IMG/VR virus record: IMGVR_UViG_3300032304_000826
Coordinates: 38,348-102,347 of that record
Direction: 5' to 3' (one strand)
DNA: 64,000 nucleotides
Source of the DNA: a virus
Below are positions 8,614-18,587 of this stretch, in pieces (the stretch's first letter is position 1; the number at the start of each line of letters is the position of its first letter). The notes beneath the pieces are model-generated. The model had not been told where the DNA came from and did no database searches. It was given only the letters and a program-made list of their open reading frames with translations. Position numbers and translations under genes: made by a program.

Positions 8614-10692
8614 TTACCCCCAGTTTAAGTTAGCGGAGCCTAGTACGGTCCATGCGCTAGAAATACGAACTAGTGTAAATGTGAATACATCAATACGTCC
8701 AGCAACACTTGTTGGGGTTGGGGCCGCTGCCGCAGTCCATTTAATAGTTTGAGATGTTCCCGCAATAGTTAATGCGCTTGGAATATAGCCAGTTGCACCT
8801 TGGGTAACAAAAACGTTAATGGTCATAATCTTATTGTTATCAGTAGGCACGTTTGTAAGAGCCACTGTAAAGTTTGCAGAAGGTGCGCTAGCAATCCAGT
8901 AGATGTTACCTGTAGACCAATCGCAAGCTGCTGAGTTAGAAGTAATAGTTGTTGCTACTAATGCTTCACGCATTTCTTGAATGTCAACTGTTCCGCTTAG
9001 TGATACTAAACCCGATGCGGTTAGTCCACCAACCTGTAGATCCGCATAAGCAGCCCCAGCTTCCGCAAAGTTTACAGTTGTAGTTGGTTTAGTTGTAGCG
9101 TCCTTAAAGATTTTAAATACGCCATCAGAAGCGTCACGAACTGCACCGCCGTAGTATCTACGGGCAGCTACCGAGCTACTGCCTGACGCAGCAGCTGAAG
9201 ATACGTTTGCATTGGTTTTAGCATATGTAAATGTTGTTGAGGTAGGCACTGCAATAATTGAGTAGGTACCGTTAAATGTAGCATCTACGCCAGTTATAAC
9301 AGCCACATCTCCTGCACGATAGTTATGGCCAGCAGAGGTAGTAAGAGTTGCCACATTTGAAGTTAACGCTTTGTTAGTAATTGTGCTAACTAGCGCTGCA
9401 ATTGTACTTGCGTACTCAACTACTAAGCCTTCGTCAACAGCATCTGCTTGATTGCTTATACCAGAGAAGATCATAGGCGCAACAACTGCTAGGTTATCCG
9501 TAGTAGTAGCTCCTCCACCAAATGTGAGGTTACCAACGATAGACATATTACCTTCTACGTTGACGCTGCCTTGAATACCAACACCACCGACTACTGTTAA
9601 AGCACCTGTTGTAGATGAGGTAGATGGGGTATCAATTTCAATGTGTACGTTTACATCTGGGGTAATTGACATTTGCTCATTGTCAGAAGCTAAGCCTCCA
9701 GCAGCAAAAATAAGCTTGTTCTCACTACCTTTGTCACCAGTAGCAAATACAAGGTTACCCTTACCAGTAGTTCCTACAGGAGCTTCTAGGAAAATGTAGC
9801 CGTCGTTTGCGCCAGTAATTGTAAACTCGGGGTCGTTAAAGTTAGAGGATGTAATACCCATGTCAATGTAGCCAGCAAAGTCTGTACCATTATTTGCATA
9901 AGCAATGTAATCAGTAGATGAGTTTGTACCATTTCCTGAGTTTCTAAATGCAATTTGTGCAAAGTCATCATCTGCATCAATAGCATATACAGCAGCTGCG
10001 TTGGTATATCCAGGAATAGTGGTTATTGTTCCTACAGTTGCTTGTGAAGCAATATTTCCTGCAGTCTTATCAAAAGTAAAGGTATTTAAAGTAGGCGTAG
10101 CGGTAATTTCATATGTGCCATCAAACGCAGCGTCTGCTGGGCTAAGGGCAATAGTTACGAACTGAAACGGGGCAAATCCGTGTGCGGTAGATGTAGTAAT
10201 AGTCGCTACGTTAGAGGTCAAAGATTTTGTTTGAGCAGTCTTAGTAACAGTACCTAAAGTTTCAGCATCTGTACGTGCTCCAGGACCTACGTATAGCTCT
10301 CCCGCAGTTGAGCCAACATCAAGGTCTCCGGTTACTCCAAGAGTTCCAAAAGAGTTAGACCAAGAGGCAGCAGTTCCGTCTGTCTTTAGAAACTTACCGG
10401 CGTTGCCTGTTTGTGTTGGGACTTGGCTTACAGTTGCAAACTGAAATGCAGAGCCAGTTGTCTGTAAGAATTGACCGTTTGTTCCTGCTGTAGGATCTGT
10501 GTACCCATCAATCATCTTAGACCAGTAGGCTGTATCTGTTGGGGCGTTGCCCGCGGTAGCGCCAGTGTTGATATAGGCGTAAAGGTTATTAGTGTACTTA
10601 ACTACATCGTTAAGCTGGTATGTAGTGGCACCGCTATAGGTTCCCTTATAGGTAAAGCGAAGCTTACCTAAGTTAAAAATCTGAGCAGCCAT
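8614..10692 (-). CDS. Large tail fibre protein, copy 1
   Basis: The 692 aa protein starts MAAQIFNLGKLRFTYKGTY with one copy of the 50-aa repeat. It then has the beta module (AHGFAPFQFVTIALSP, later GHNYRAGDVAVITGVD), the shared block NLVFATGDKG to GALTVVGGVGI, and the C-terminal domain VTQGATGYIPS to VLGSANLNWG. It is homologous to 3325-6222 over the centre and C-terminus and is shorter because five N-terminal repeats are missing. It is likely a second fibre in the same appendage system or a receptor variant. Confidence 0.85.
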   Translation of the reverse strand: MAAQIFNLGKLRFTYKGTYSGATTYQLNDVVKYTNNLYAYINTGATAGNAPTDTAYWSKMIDGYTDPTAGTNGQFLQTTGSAFQFATVSQVPTQTGNAGKFLKTDGTAASWSNSFGTLGVTGDLDVGSTAGELYVGPGARTDAETLGTVTKTAQTKSLTSNVATITTSTAHGFAPFQFVTIALSPADAAFDGTYEITATPTLNTFTFDKTAGNIASQATVGTITTIPGYTNAAAVYAIDADDDFAQIAFRNSGNGTNSSTDYIAYANNGTDFAGYIDMGITSSNFNDPEFTITGANDGYIFLEAPVGTTGKGNLVFATGDKGSENKLIFAAGGLASDNEQMSITPDVNVHIEIDTPSTSSTTGALTVVGGVGIQGSVNVEGNMSIVGNLTFGGGATTTDNLAVVAPMIFSGISNQADAVDEGLVVEYASTIAALVSTITNKALTSNVATLTTSAGHNYRAGDVAVITGVDATFNGTYSIIAVPTSTTFTYAKTNANVSSAAASGSSSVAARRYYGGAVRDASDGVFKIFKDATTKPTTTVNFAEAGAAYADLQVGGLTASGLVSLSGTVDIQEMREALVATTITSNSAACDWSTGNIYWIASAPSANFTVALTNVPTDNNKIMTINVFVTQGATGYIPSALTIAGTSQTIKWTAAAAPTPTSVAGRIDVFTFTLVRISSAWTVLGSANLNWG

Positions 10693-10965
10693 CTACTCAA
10701 CCTCCATAATAAGTTGGTCTGTGTTTGTAGTATCCCATGAAAAGTACAGTTCGTAAGGGGTTAGCGCAGTCGTATAATAAGTGTCCTCAAACCGTGCATA
10801 TACTGTCCCGTCATCATTTACCTGTGGAACTACAATTTTAGCTGAAGTATCGCCCCACAAGTACTCTTCTACAGTCAACGTATCCGTTTTTGGATCATAT
10901 TTAAAACCATAGAAATTCTGCTTTGATTTTGTAGAACTACCTGATAAGGATAAGAAACCGGCCAT
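10693..10965 (-). CDS. Small fibre-region protein, 90 aa
   Basis: The protein starts MAGFLSLSGSSTKSKQNFYG and ends in TNTDQLIMEVE. It is beta-rich with no transmembrane segment. It lies immediately upstream (in transcription) of fibre copy 1, as 6222-6500 lies upstream of fibre copy 2, and both end in a similar hydrophobic-acidic tail. It is possibly a fibre base or chaperone protein (inference). Confidence 0.68.
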   Translation of the reverse strand: MAGFLSLSGSSTKSKQNFYGFKYDPKTDTLTVEEYLWGDTSAKIVVPQVNDDGTVYARFEDTYYTTALTPYELYFSWDTTNTDQLIMEVE

Positions 10966-11297
10966 TAGGCTGTGATCTCCGTTCCAAATACGCTTACGCT
11001 GAGGTTGTTATTTGCCCCATTGAGCGTTATTACATCCGCAGCATCCATAGTTATGCCAAAAGAAAGAACAGTGCTGTCATTTCTAGAGATCGGTACGTCA
11101 TAAGCAACATAGTGCTTGCTTTCTACTGTAGCCCCATTAGGACGAACAGATAATCTGAAAGTGGTGCCGTCTGTACCCCTATTAACTACCACAATGCTGC
11201 TAATAATAGCTGTGGTACTTGGGGGTACAGTGTAGACGTTAGTATCAACGCCAGCCGTGGATACGACTTGCCCTAATACTTTATATGTTGTTGGCAC
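10965..11297 (-). CDS. Small virion-type beta protein, 110 aa
   Basis: The protein starts MPTTYKVLGQVVSTAG and continues NVYTVPPSTTAIISSIVVVN and SFGITMDAADVITLNGANN. It resembles 6949-7278 and 6500-6940 in strand order, so this family has three members in the window. A 1-base overlap with the next gene indicates coupled translation. It is likely a minor tail protein. Confidence 0.68.
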   Translation of the reverse strand: MPTTYKVLGQVVSTAGVDTNVYTVPPSTTAIISSIVVVNRGTDGTTFRLSVRPNGATVESKHYVAYDVPISRNDSTVLSFGITMDAADVITLNGANNNLSVSVFGTEITA

Positions 11298-11326
11298 TGT
11301 GTTCCTTCCTAAACTTGATTATTTTA

Positions 11327-13180
11327 CTAAATTGTTCCGAATAAAAATGGGTGTAGCGTATCTATAGCTGGACCAGTAGGCCCAGTTACACCTGCAGGCC
11401 CTGTAGGGCCTGTTGTTCCCGCAGATCCAGTTGGTCCTGTTGGACCAGTAACTGAGGGGCCAGTTGGGCCGGTAGGTCCCGCAACTGTAGAAGCAGCTCC
11501 AGTAGGGCCTGCCTCACCTGCAGGTCCTGTTGATCCTCTAGCGCCAGTAGGTCCCGTTGGACCAGCTACTGTGCTAGCCGCACCAGTTGGTCCTGTAGGA
11601 CCTTCTGATCCTGCTGGACCTGTAGGGCCAGCTACGGTTGATGCTGCACCTGTTGCGCCTTGTGGTCCTGTGGGTCCTGTTGGACCGATATCAGAGTTAG
11701 CCCACTCAACCCAATATGAATCGTAGTAAACATAGTTTCGTGCATTGTTAGAGTTAAACCAAACATCTCCTGGATTTGGAGTAGAGGGTGCAGTTGCTCC
11801 CACATAAAAAATTCCTTGAGGACCAGTAGAGCCTGTAGGTCCTGTTGCTCCAACACTTCCAGTTGGTCCTGTTACACCTTGTGAACCAGTAGGACCCTGA
11901 ATATTTCCAACATTTGTCCAACTAGAAGTTGTTACTGACCAAACATAAAGTTCGCCATTTATTAAGTAACCTTGTCCTACAGAACCTGTTGGCTGAGCAG
12001 CTTGTAGTGCAGCCAGAGATGCGTAAGAACCAAGAATTGTAATTCCTGTTCCTTGTGGGCCAGTCGCACCAGTTGGACCAGTAACACCTTGAGGACCAGT
12101 AGGTCCAAGTAATCCTTGCGGACCAGTAGGTCCAGCCACTGTGCTTGCAGCACCTGTCGCACCGGTAGCACCAGTTGGTCCCGTAGCACCAACTGCACCG
12201 GTAGGGCCAGTTACATTAGATGCAGCGCCAGTTGGTCCGGTAGGTCCTGTTGCTCCAATTGGGCCAGTAGGTCCAGTTACTGTAGACGCAGCACCAGTGG
12301 CGCCCGTAGCTCCAGTGGCACCTGTTGGTCCAATTAATCCTGTAGATCCGGTGGGACCAGTTGATCCAGTAGGGCCCACATTTCCCTGAGCTCCAGTAGG
12401 TCCAGTTGAACCCGTTGGTCCCACGCTTCCTGTATTACCTGTAGGTCCAGTCGCTCCACTTAATCCTGTGCTTCCTGTAGGTCCTGTAGATCCGGTTGGA
12501 CCTTGGACTTGACCTACGTTATCCCAAGTAGCGCCTTCCCAAACATATAGTTGGCCGCCAATTAAATATGCATCACCTTTAACAGGATTTACTATTGCGC
12601 TTAACGCACCTACGTTAGCGAGTGTTCCCTGGATCTCTAGACCAGTTCCCATAGGGCCTGTAGGGCCTGTAGGACCCGCAACAGTCGATGCGGCTCCTGT
12701 AGGACCAGTTGCACCTGTAGGGCCTGTAAAACCCTGAATACCTTGATTACCTTGTGGGCCCGTAGGTCCAGCAACACCGGTAATACCTTGTGCACCTGTG
12801 GCACCAGTTGGTCCAAGAGGACCGGTATCTCCACGAGAACCTGTAGGGCCAGTAGATCCTATAGGGCCGGTAGCACCAGTAGGGCCAGGAACTGTAGAAG
12901 CTGCGCCAGTTGATCCAGTTGGGCCAGTAGCACCGGTTGCGCCTACTGCTCCGCCAGCTCCAGTTGGCCCAGTTGGGCCACGTACTGTAGATGCGGCTCC
13001 CGTAGGTCCGGTAGCTCCCGTAGGTCCGGTAGCACCATTTGTACCTGCAGCACCAGTAGGGCCGGTAGGTCCTGTTGCTCCTGGAGCTCCAGCTGGGCCG
13101 GATCCGCCAGTATTTTCTCCAATGATTACAACAGTTGTGTCATCTGGAGTGATTTCAATAATTTCAATTGGATCAGACAC
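11327..13180 (-). CDS. Long collagen-like fibre protein with three globular inserts
   Basis: The 617 aa protein is built mostly of Gly-X-Y triplets (GPTG and GATG types, with [11 protein letters not shown] cassettes). Three non-collagen inserts interrupt it: [40 protein letters not shown], and [20 protein letters not shown]. The N-terminus ([20 protein letters not shown]) is acidic and beta-like and would attach to the virion. The last residues ([10 protein letters not shown]) are hydrophobic. It is a trimeric fibre, by analogy with other phage collagen-like proteins. Its start overlaps the neck-type gene upstream by 8 bp. Confidence 0.85.
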   Translation of the reverse strand: MSDPIEIIEITPDDTTVVIIGENTGGSGPAGAPGATGPTGPTGAAGTNGATGPTGATGPTGAASTVRGPTGPTGAGGAVGATGATGPTGSTGAASTVPGPTGATGPIGSTGPTGSRGDTGPLGPTGATGAQGITGVAGPTGPQGNQGIQGFTGPTGATGPTGAASTVAGPTGPTGPMGTGLEIQGTLANVGALSAIVNPVKGDAYLIGGQLYVWEGATWDNVGQVQGPTGSTGPTGSTGLSGATGPTGNTGSVGPTGSTGPTGAQGNVGPTGSTGPTGSTGLIGPTGATGATGATGAASTVTGPTGPIGATGPTGPTGAASNVTGPTGAVGATGPTGATGATGAASTVAGPTGPQGLLGPTGPQGVTGPTGATGPQGTGITILGSYASLAALQAAQPTGSVGQGYLINGELYVWSVTTSSWTNVGNIQGPTGSQGVTGPTGSVGATGPTGSTGPQGIFYVGATAPSTPNPGDVWFNSNNARNYVYYDSYWVEWANSDIGPTGPTGPQGATGAASTVAGPTGPAGSEGPTGPTGAASTVAGPTGPTGARGSTGPAGEAGPTGAASTVAGPTGPTGPSVTGPTGPTGSAGTTGPTGPAGVTGPTGPAIDTLHPFLFGTI

Positions 13181-14267
13181 TAAAATCTCCGCGAGTAGTG
13201 CTTACCTGACTTCTTGTAAAGACTTTGCCTTGCAAATAAGTTTTTTCAACTCCTAGGGATGTGGTCATTTGAATATCCCAATACGCAGTTTTTGGTAATC
13301 TAGCGGTCTCTTCTCCAGTTAAAGATAGAGTAAGTGTGTCTACCATTCCACCGGTTACTGAAGCAGACTTTGTAATAGTAAACGTTCCTACAATTACTGG
13401 CCCTACTTGATTTGCAGGGTACGTTGGGAATAAACGAATTTGAGAGAGTGGGGTAAGGGTAGAGATATTAGTGTTGAACTTAAGCTTGATAGCAAAGTCA
13501 TCTCCAGCATACATAGACAGATCTCTTGTAGGGACTGGACTTGGAGGAGTAGCATCCCCGTAATCTGGCATAGGTAGATAAACTCTTTGTGGCATAGACC
13601 CATCGTCGATTTCTTGTGGGCGATAAATAGGTACATAGCGATTAGTACGTCGGCTAATCTTGCGAAGTGTAAAGACCTCAATGCGGTGCATACCAAGACC
13701 AAGCAAAACGCACAGCTCTCGATACTGCTCTTTACGAGCAGTTACTATTTCCATAAGTTGTCTAAAACGTTCAGACCGCGGAATAGACACGCCGTCTGGT
13801 GAAATAATGTCAATGTCAAAAGCTGAGTCAGTAGCTAGGGTGTATAAAGCCATGCTGGCGGCTAATAGTACAAGTGGGTACTCATCAATAACTGGAAGTG
13901 AGGTTAGTGTCGCCCTACTACCATTGGTATCGGTTGTACTACGAGCATGCTCACTAAAGGCAGTATTTACGTAATATTGAATTTCTGTATCTGTAAAGTA
14001 CTTAAATGCGGTTCCTGAGATAGTTATTGTCGCATCTAGTGTTGGGGCGGAAGCTAGCTCTACCATCCCAGTAACTTCTTCAATTATTGCAGTAGAAGAT
14101 ACGTTAGTGCTTCCAACCCTAATTAATAAGGTTGTGCCCTTTACGGGGGCGTATGTAAGTTGAAAACGTTTATTAGAACCGTCTCCTGTAAAGGTCTCTA
14201 CGAAAGAACGACCCATGTCTCCGATTTCGGCACGAAGTCTATCTGAAAGAGCTGAAAGCGTTGCCAC
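13173..14267 (-). CDS. Neck/adaptor-type virion protein, 364 aa
   Basis: The protein starts [19 protein letters not shown]. The N-terminal part (about 1-190) has a small beta domain followed by helices with a [11 protein letters not shown] segment. The C-terminal part starts [17 protein letters not shown] and is beta-rich, like domains that begin fibre-attachment proteins. It lies between the capsid genes and the collagen fibre, so a head-to-tail connector or fibre-anchoring role fits. That role is inferred from position; I do not recognise the family securely. Confidence 0.6.
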   Translation of the reverse strand: MATLSALSDRLRAEIGDMGRSFVETFTGDGSNKRFQLTYAPVKGTTLLIRVGSTNVSSTAIIEEVTGMVELASAPTLDATITISGTAFKYFTDTEIQYYVNTAFSEHARSTTDTNGSRATLTSLPVIDEYPLVLLAASMALYTLATDSAFDIDIISPDGVSIPRSERFRQLMEIVTARKEQYRELCVLLGLGMHRIEVFTLRKISRRTNRYVPIYRPQEIDDGSMPQRVYLPMPDYGDATPPSPVPTRDLSMYAGDDFAIKLKFNTNISTLTPLSQIRLFPTYPANQVGPVIVGTFTITKSASVTGGMVDTLTLSLTGEETARLPKTAYWDIQMTTSLGVEKTYLQGKVFTRSQVSTTRGDFSV

Positions 14268-14339
14268 TAATCCTCCGACTTATCTGTAAATCTAATCATC
14301 CAAGCATTTTGAATGTTAGTCAGTGTAAACAATAAGAAG

Positions 14340-14373
14340 CCCACTCTGACAGGAGGGCGTTAGTCAGAGTGGG
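14340..14373 (-). terminator. Rho-independent terminator after the 121-aa gene
   Basis: An 11-bp stem CCCACTCTGAC / GTCAGAGTGGG has a 12-nt loop. On the minus strand it is followed by the T-rich run GCTTCTTATTGTTT. It follows the stop codon at 14389 and separates the capsid genes from the fibre genes. Confidence 0.75.
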
Positions 14374-14388
14374 CAACCTAGTGGAGGC

Positions 14389-14754
14389 TTAGAGCCTGTC
14401 GTAAAGGTAGCCCTTCTCCTGAAGGTGTTGAGCCACTGCCTTAGACACTTTGTACTTCTGACCGGATTTAAAAGAGTAATGATTACCCACACCGATAGTT
14501 ACAAAGTCCAAATCTTCCGCTACTCGAATAACTGTTGAGTCGTCAGCTGAGGTAACCCCAACATTTTCAACTTCATCAATAACAGTAGGTTCGCCCGGAA
14601 CTGTCAAATCGACAACTTCTGTCTCCATGCGTATTGCATCAACTGCAGTTGCGATGGACATCTCTTCTGATCTCTTTGCTAGAGCTTCAGCATTTTGCTT
14701 AATTAGCTCTTCGCGTTGACGTCCAGTGACGTCTGTTACTTTTGCTTTTGCCAC
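14389..14754 (-). CDS. Hypothetical head-associated protein, 121 aa
   Basis: The gene starts with GTG at 14754, preceded by AGGAG. The N-terminal half is charged and disordered (QREELIKQNAEALAKR). The C-terminal half is compact: VTIGVGNHYSFKSGQKYKVS, then AVAQHLQEKGYLYDRL. Short proteins with this C-terminal pattern follow the capsid gene in many actinophages; a minor head or connector role is inference. A copy of the CAACACAAAC motif lies just upstream of its ribosome binding site. Confidence 0.65.
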   Translation of the reverse strand: MAKAKVTDVTGRQREELIKQNAEALAKRSEEMSIATAVDAIRMETEVVDLTVPGEPTVIDEVENVGVTSADDSTVIRVAEDLDFVTIGVGNHYSFKSGQKYKVSKAVAQHLQEKGYLYDRL

Positions 14755-14782
14755 GATTATTATTCTCCTGTAAGTTTGTGTT

Positions 14783-14808
14783 GGGGGCGGATTTTAAGGC
14801 CCGCCCCC
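14783..14808 (-). terminator. GC-rich hairpin after the major capsid gene
   Basis: The stem GGGGGCGG / CCGCCCCC has a 10-nt loop and lies 12 bp past the capsid stop codon. No clear T-run follows on the minus strand, so it may be a partial terminator or an RNA-stabilising hairpin that uncouples capsid expression from the next gene. Confidence 0.55.
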
Positions 14809-14820
14809 TAACGGGTTAAA

Positions 14821-15897
14821 TTAGTTGGTTTCTGCTAGAACTACAGACTGATCTGTGATTAGACCTAGGCCGTAGATTGCGTACCAAGCAAGCGCATGCT
14901 CACGACCGAAGTCAAGAATACCGCCATCGCGGAGCTCAACTGGTAGAGAGATTGCGTGACCGAATGCATTGTCACCAATAAAGATAGCTGTGTAGCGATC
15001 CTTATTACCGTTACCGGTCTTTGTGATTGGTGTAGTGTAACCTCCACCAGTTGGGTATGCAATGCTGCCAGCAGCAACTGCGGTGTCAGCAGAGTATCCT
15101 GAACCTGCACCGTTTGTTACCTTCTGGATCTGTGTGGTCTCGATAAATACTGTGTCGTATAGACGACCAATTTCACCAAGCATGAAGTTACCTGGAGCTG
15201 CGTACTTTGTTACTTCGATAAACTCTGGGTTGTCGCGAAGCTTACGGCTCTGGTGTGGGTGAATGAATGCAACATATGTCTCACCTAGGCGAGGAATGTT
15301 CTTTGTTGCAAGTGTTTCTACTGCGTCCTTGACAACACCTGTGGTGAGGTCAAATGCGCCAGTTAGAGATGCACGGTTAGTACCAGCGGTACCTGTTCCG
15401 TACCAGTCATTTGCAGCTGTAAGACCTGAGCGGTCGTAGCCGTAGATAACTGAAGATGCGGCCATGAGTGTGTCACGAGCCTGACCATCAAGGTATAGGG
15501 CCATGTTACGGCCGAGTAGACGTGAGGCTGAAGCCATTACGTCATCGAATGATGCGTTGAGTAGGAGTTCAGAAACAGCAATTGCATAACCGTGTTCAGC
15601 AACTGTGATTGAGAATTGCTGAGCTGTTAGTGCCTTAGTTTCCATACGAACGCCTTCAACAAGCGTACCGGCAAAGCCGAGGTTGTTGTAACGCATAAAG
15701 TTAATCTGAAGACCTGGTGCAACTCCTAGTTCTGTCTTCTTAACAGCGAACTGTTCGAAGCGAAGAATAGGCATTGACTGGAAAAGGATTTCCTTTGACC
15801 AGATGGTCTGAATTGCTTGTGTAAGCTGGCTGTTAGCGCCAGAATACGCTGTTGGGGCAGCGGCTAAATTGCCGGTACCAGTTACGGCTGATGCCAT
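14821..15897 (-). CDS. Major capsid protein, N4-gp56 type
   Basis: The 358 aa protein contains IWSKEILFQSMPILRFEQFA (33-52), a GLQINFMRYNNLGFAG segment, LVEGVRMETKAL and AEHGYAIAVSELLLNAS. Later it has AFIHPHQSRKLRDNPEF and a C-terminal GRERALAWYAIYG-like stretch. This is the pattern of the N4-gp56 family of HK97-fold capsid proteins. It follows the scaffold gene and has a good AAGGAG ribosome binding site. It should be the most abundant virion protein. Confidence 0.92.
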   Translation of the reverse strand: MASAVTGTGNLAAAPTAYSGANSQLTQAIQTIWSKEILFQSMPILRFEQFAVKKTELGVAPGLQINFMRYNNLGFAGTLVEGVRMETKALTAQQFSITVAEHGYAIAVSELLLNASFDDVMASASRLLGRNMALYLDGQARDTLMAASSVIYGYDRSGLTAANDWYGTGTAGTNRASLTGAFDLTTGVVKDAVETLATKNIPRLGETYVAFIHPHQSRKLRDNPEFIEVTKYAAPGNFMLGEIGRLYDTVFIETTQIQKVTNGAGSGYSADTAVAAGSIAYPTGGGYTTPITKTGNGNKDRYTAIFIGDNAFGHAISLPVELRDGGILDFGREHALAWYAIYGLGLITDQSVVLAETN

Positions 15898-15915
15898 GTC
15901 GGTGTTACTCCTTAG

Positions 15916-15933
15916 TTAATTAATTAATTAATT
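15916..15933 (-). promoter_or_regulatory. TTAA tandem repeat in the capsid leader
   Basis: Four and a half copies of TTAA lie directly 5' of the AAGGAG site of the capsid gene. An unstructured AU-rich leader of this kind can raise translation (known of other mRNAs). The effect here is inferred. Confidence 0.4.
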
Positions 15934-15953
15934 GGTAGGTAATATCTTTAAAA

Positions 15954-16727
15954 CTATCCGAATATTCCCTTGCCACGATCAGTTGCTGCTTGTCCTAGCA
16001 ACTTACCGCGATATTTTGCGTATTCAGTAACCGACATAGCGGCAATTTGATCCGCTGTGAACTGTTGTTGATCCGAATTAGTGTCGAGGGGTCCGGTTGG
16101 CGGCGCGGTTACCCGGCTGCCTGTCATTTCTTTACGAGCAGACTGCATAGCCTGCTGTGCAGATTCAAGGATACGGGATGACCGATCCTTTAGTCCCGCG
16201 ATGCTTGCTTCAATTTCCTCGGCATTATTGCCTGAAACTAAATCAAGAAGTTCCGGGATTACGTTTTCTCGCTCTTCTTGTAGACGACGATTGCGGTAAT
16301 CAGTTACTTCTGCGTACTCGCGCTCGCGCTCCAAAAGTTTGAAGGCTCTTTCACGTTCTTGCGTTTCTGTCTCAAGACGCTCTGCCCATTCCTTCTCCTT
16401 TGATACAAGGAGTTGACGGACATCCATGTCTTCCTCAGCCTTCTTACGGGCTTCAGTTTCCTGTTCCGCACGAAGCTTCTCAGCTTCCGCCAGACGTTCT
16501 TCGCGCTCCTTCTTCAGAATGTTAAGTTCTTCTTTCAAAGAATCTATCTGAGGATAGAGTTTGGACTTCTCCTGCTCTCTAACCCGACGAAGATCTTCTT
16601 CGGAGTAGGACTTATCAGGAGTTTGAGACTGCATTGGTGTTACAAGAGCTTCTGTTGCTACTGGCACGTCTTGGAAGAATGCTTCCTTGGCTGCCGGTGT
16701 ATCAACAAGGTTTGCTGTTTCTGACAT
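15954..16727 (-). CDS. Scaffolding protein
   Basis: The 257 aa acidic protein has a long coiled coil at about residues 40-150 (REQEKSKLYPQIDSLKEEL, EKLRAEQETEARKKAEED). A flexible linker follows (VTAPPTGPLDTNSDQQ), and the short C-terminal domain QQFTADQIAAMSVTEYAKYR is typical of the capsid-binding end of actinophage scaffolds. It sits between portal and capsid genes, as expected. No protease domain is seen. Confidence 0.85.
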   Translation of the reverse strand: MSETANLVDTPAAKEAFFQDVPVATEALVTPMQSQTPDKSYSEEDLRRVREQEKSKLYPQIDSLKEELNILKKEREERLAEAEKLRAEQETEARKKAEEDMDVRQLLVSKEKEWAERLETETQERERAFKLLEREREYAEVTDYRNRRLQEERENVIPELLDLVSGNNAEEIEASIAGLKDRSSRILESAQQAMQSARKEMTGSRVTAPPTGPLDTNSDQQQFTADQIAAMSVTEYAKYRGKLLGQAATDRGKGIFG

Positions 16728-16797
16728 ATTTATTCCTTAGGTTTAAGAGGTCGTTGTCCGAATAAGTGCCACGATGACCTGCGGATATCGTTTGTAG

Positions 16798-16831
16798 TAG
16801 GTTGACAAATTTCTTAGGTTTTGTCAGCCTA
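16798..16831 (-). other. Intercistronic hairpin between portal and scaffold
   Basis: A 12-bp stem TAGGTTGACAAA / TTTGTCAGCCTA has a 10-nt loop and starts five bases past the portal stop codon. No T-run follows. It may be an RNA-processing or mRNA-stability element. Confidence 0.45.
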
Positions 16832-16835
16832 AACT

Positions 16836-18545
16836 TTAGTTTTCCCCGTATTTCGAGTCTTCTTTACTTCCTCGACGTTGTGGGAGCTTAGTACCATATG
16901 CTTTTGTTACTAAGTCTGCTTGCATCTGCTCAATTGTTTGGGCCTCAAATGGAGTTACTATTCCTGGTTGGCCAGAAGGTCCAGGCCCAATGCCTGCTCC
17001 AGCCTCTTGTCCAGGAGCCATTTCCAGGCCCTGTCCTTCAGGTAGTAGTCCAGTGAGTGATGCAATAGCTGAGTTGATCTGTGACTTGATGAGGTTCAAA
17101 GCTCCATCGGCCTTGGCGTCTTCGATAAGCTCTGTACGAATTTCGTCTAGCTTCTCGTCTGGGAACTCTTCACCTAGGGTACGCAACGCACCTTCTCGGC
17201 TTTCCAAGTTCATGCTCATCTTTGTCTGGATTTCGTTCAAAAGAATTAGCTTGTCTAGTGGGAGAGGCTGTGGGAAGTGCACAGAGGTCTCATACGTTAA
17301 TGGATCATTAGGGTCGCATACCTGCAGTTGATCCGATTTAATTGGGCCGTTAAAGTCTGGGTTGTATACAAATAGCTCTGGTTCCTTAACTGCAAGGGTT
17401 AAAAGAACAAGTTCGTTAATTCGCTTTAAACCTTCGCTATATTGAACGATCTTTTGATTGTATCGGTTCATAAGCGGCTGGTATTGAATAGCCAATGCAA
17501 CACCTGAAGTGTTAGAAATTTGCTGTACTTGACCAAGTGCGGTTTCTGGAACACCAATCATTTCGTGCATAGATGTCTTAATGATCTTTAAGTACTCCAT
17601 AGCACCGACAAGGCCTTGTCCGCCACCTTCTAGGTTGAATACTTGAGCGTCTTTTGGTAGCCCGCCCCAGACCTTTTTAGGTCCCTTTTCTAGGGACGAG
17701 GCCTTAGCACCTGTAATAACAGTAACTGGTGCCGCATGGTAGTTAACAATATCTGAGATATCAGTAGCAATTTCGTTGTAGCTACGGTTTAAAACAATAA
17801 TGTCGTGGCCATCTGAAAGGCCCCATGGAGAACCAGAAACACGTACGTTAGGTATATGAATAACCGGAACAGTTCCTAGTGGGTTTGGCCGTGAATCAAT
17901 AAGCTCATCATTAATATATTCTTCAATACGGTCATCTGTAAGGATTTCAGTGTATGTGTATACCTGGCGTGTTCCTTCAAGGGAAGTACCCCAGAAACGA
18001 TACTTAAGCTTAAATCGTATTAAACGTGAGCGATCGTGTGGGTGAAACTCTGGAAAACAAAATGAAGAGTTAAGCGGAAGTACTCGCACACGTCCTGGAT
18101 GAGTACGGCCTACGCTATCTGTAAACGCTTCTTCATAGGCAACCTTTACGAAACAGTCTCCAGAAACGCCGCCTTGCTGGCCCATTTCCCACATAACGCC
18201 ATGCTTATCGTTATCTGTTTCCCACACTCTTTGTAGGATGTCGGGGATGATTGCTTCTGTTGCGTGAGGGCTACGGAATGAAGCTCCGCGACCAAAACTA
18301 AAATTTACTATGTAATCTGTGAAAGCTCTGTAATAGTTAAATACCATCTGTGCTTCGCCAATTTCACGGCGGTAAGCCCAATGGTGGCCAAGGTACATTG
18401 CCCAGTTAAGGGAGTATCTATTTAGGCGTGGACCATGAACTTCGAACTCTTCGTCAGCAAGTTCTACAAGTCCTAGTGGGGAAATGGAGATTGTTAAGTC
18501 GGATGAGGCTGCCCTGTAACTCGGTGGGCTAAAGTCAATACTCAC
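16836..18545 (-). CDS. Portal protein
   Basis: The 569 aa protein would form the dodecameric DNA channel at the capsid vertex. Visible features are an N-terminal helical and beta part (HHWAYRREIGEAQMVFNYYR), a wing region (VPVIHIPNVRVSGSPWGLSD) and the stem-type helix (TSGVALAIQYQPLMNRYNQK). The C-terminal tail is Gln- and Gly-rich. The length fits tailed-phage portals. It is located after the terminase and before the scaffold. Confidence 0.9.
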   Translation of the reverse strand: MSIDFSPPSYRAASSDLTISISPLGLVELADEEFEVHGPRLNRYSLNWAMYLGHHWAYRREIGEAQMVFNYYRAFTDYIVNFSFGRGASFRSPHATEAIIPDILQRVWETDNDKHGVMWEMGQQGGVSGDCFVKVAYEEAFTDSVGRTHPGRVRVLPLNSSFCFPEFHPHDRSRLIRFKLKYRFWGTSLEGTRQVYTYTEILTDDRIEEYINDELIDSRPNPLGTVPVIHIPNVRVSGSPWGLSDGHDIIVLNRSYNEIATDISDIVNYHAAPVTVITGAKASSLEKGPKKVWGGLPKDAQVFNLEGGGQGLVGAMEYLKIIKTSMHEMIGVPETALGQVQQISNTSGVALAIQYQPLMNRYNQKIVQYSEGLKRINELVLLTLAVKEPELFVYNPDFNGPIKSDQLQVCDPNDPLTYETSVHFPQPLPLDKLILLNEIQTKMSMNLESREGALRTLGEEFPDEKLDEIRTELIEDAKADGALNLIKSQINSAIASLTGLLPEGQGLEMAPGQEAGAGIGPGPSGQPGIVTPFEAQTIEQMQADLVTKAYGTKLPQRRGSKEDSKYGEN

Positions 18546-18587
18546 TTGCCTTCACTCTCCATAAATCTACTTTGCCCTCTCATTTGA

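Noticed and set aside
11327-13180. Regular short repeats on both strands that could be taken for a CRISPR array or tandem DNA repeats
   Set aside because: The period is 9 bases and in frame; it encodes Gly-X-Y collagen triplets. There are no spacers.
12116-13256. Plus-strand open frames opposite the collagen gene, rich in Pro-Val-Ala
   Set aside because: They are complements of GPTG repeats, not independent genes.
15916-15933. TTAA repeat as a transposon target or an origin
   Set aside because: It is a short AT microrepeat in the capsid leader without neighbouring mobile-element or iteron features.
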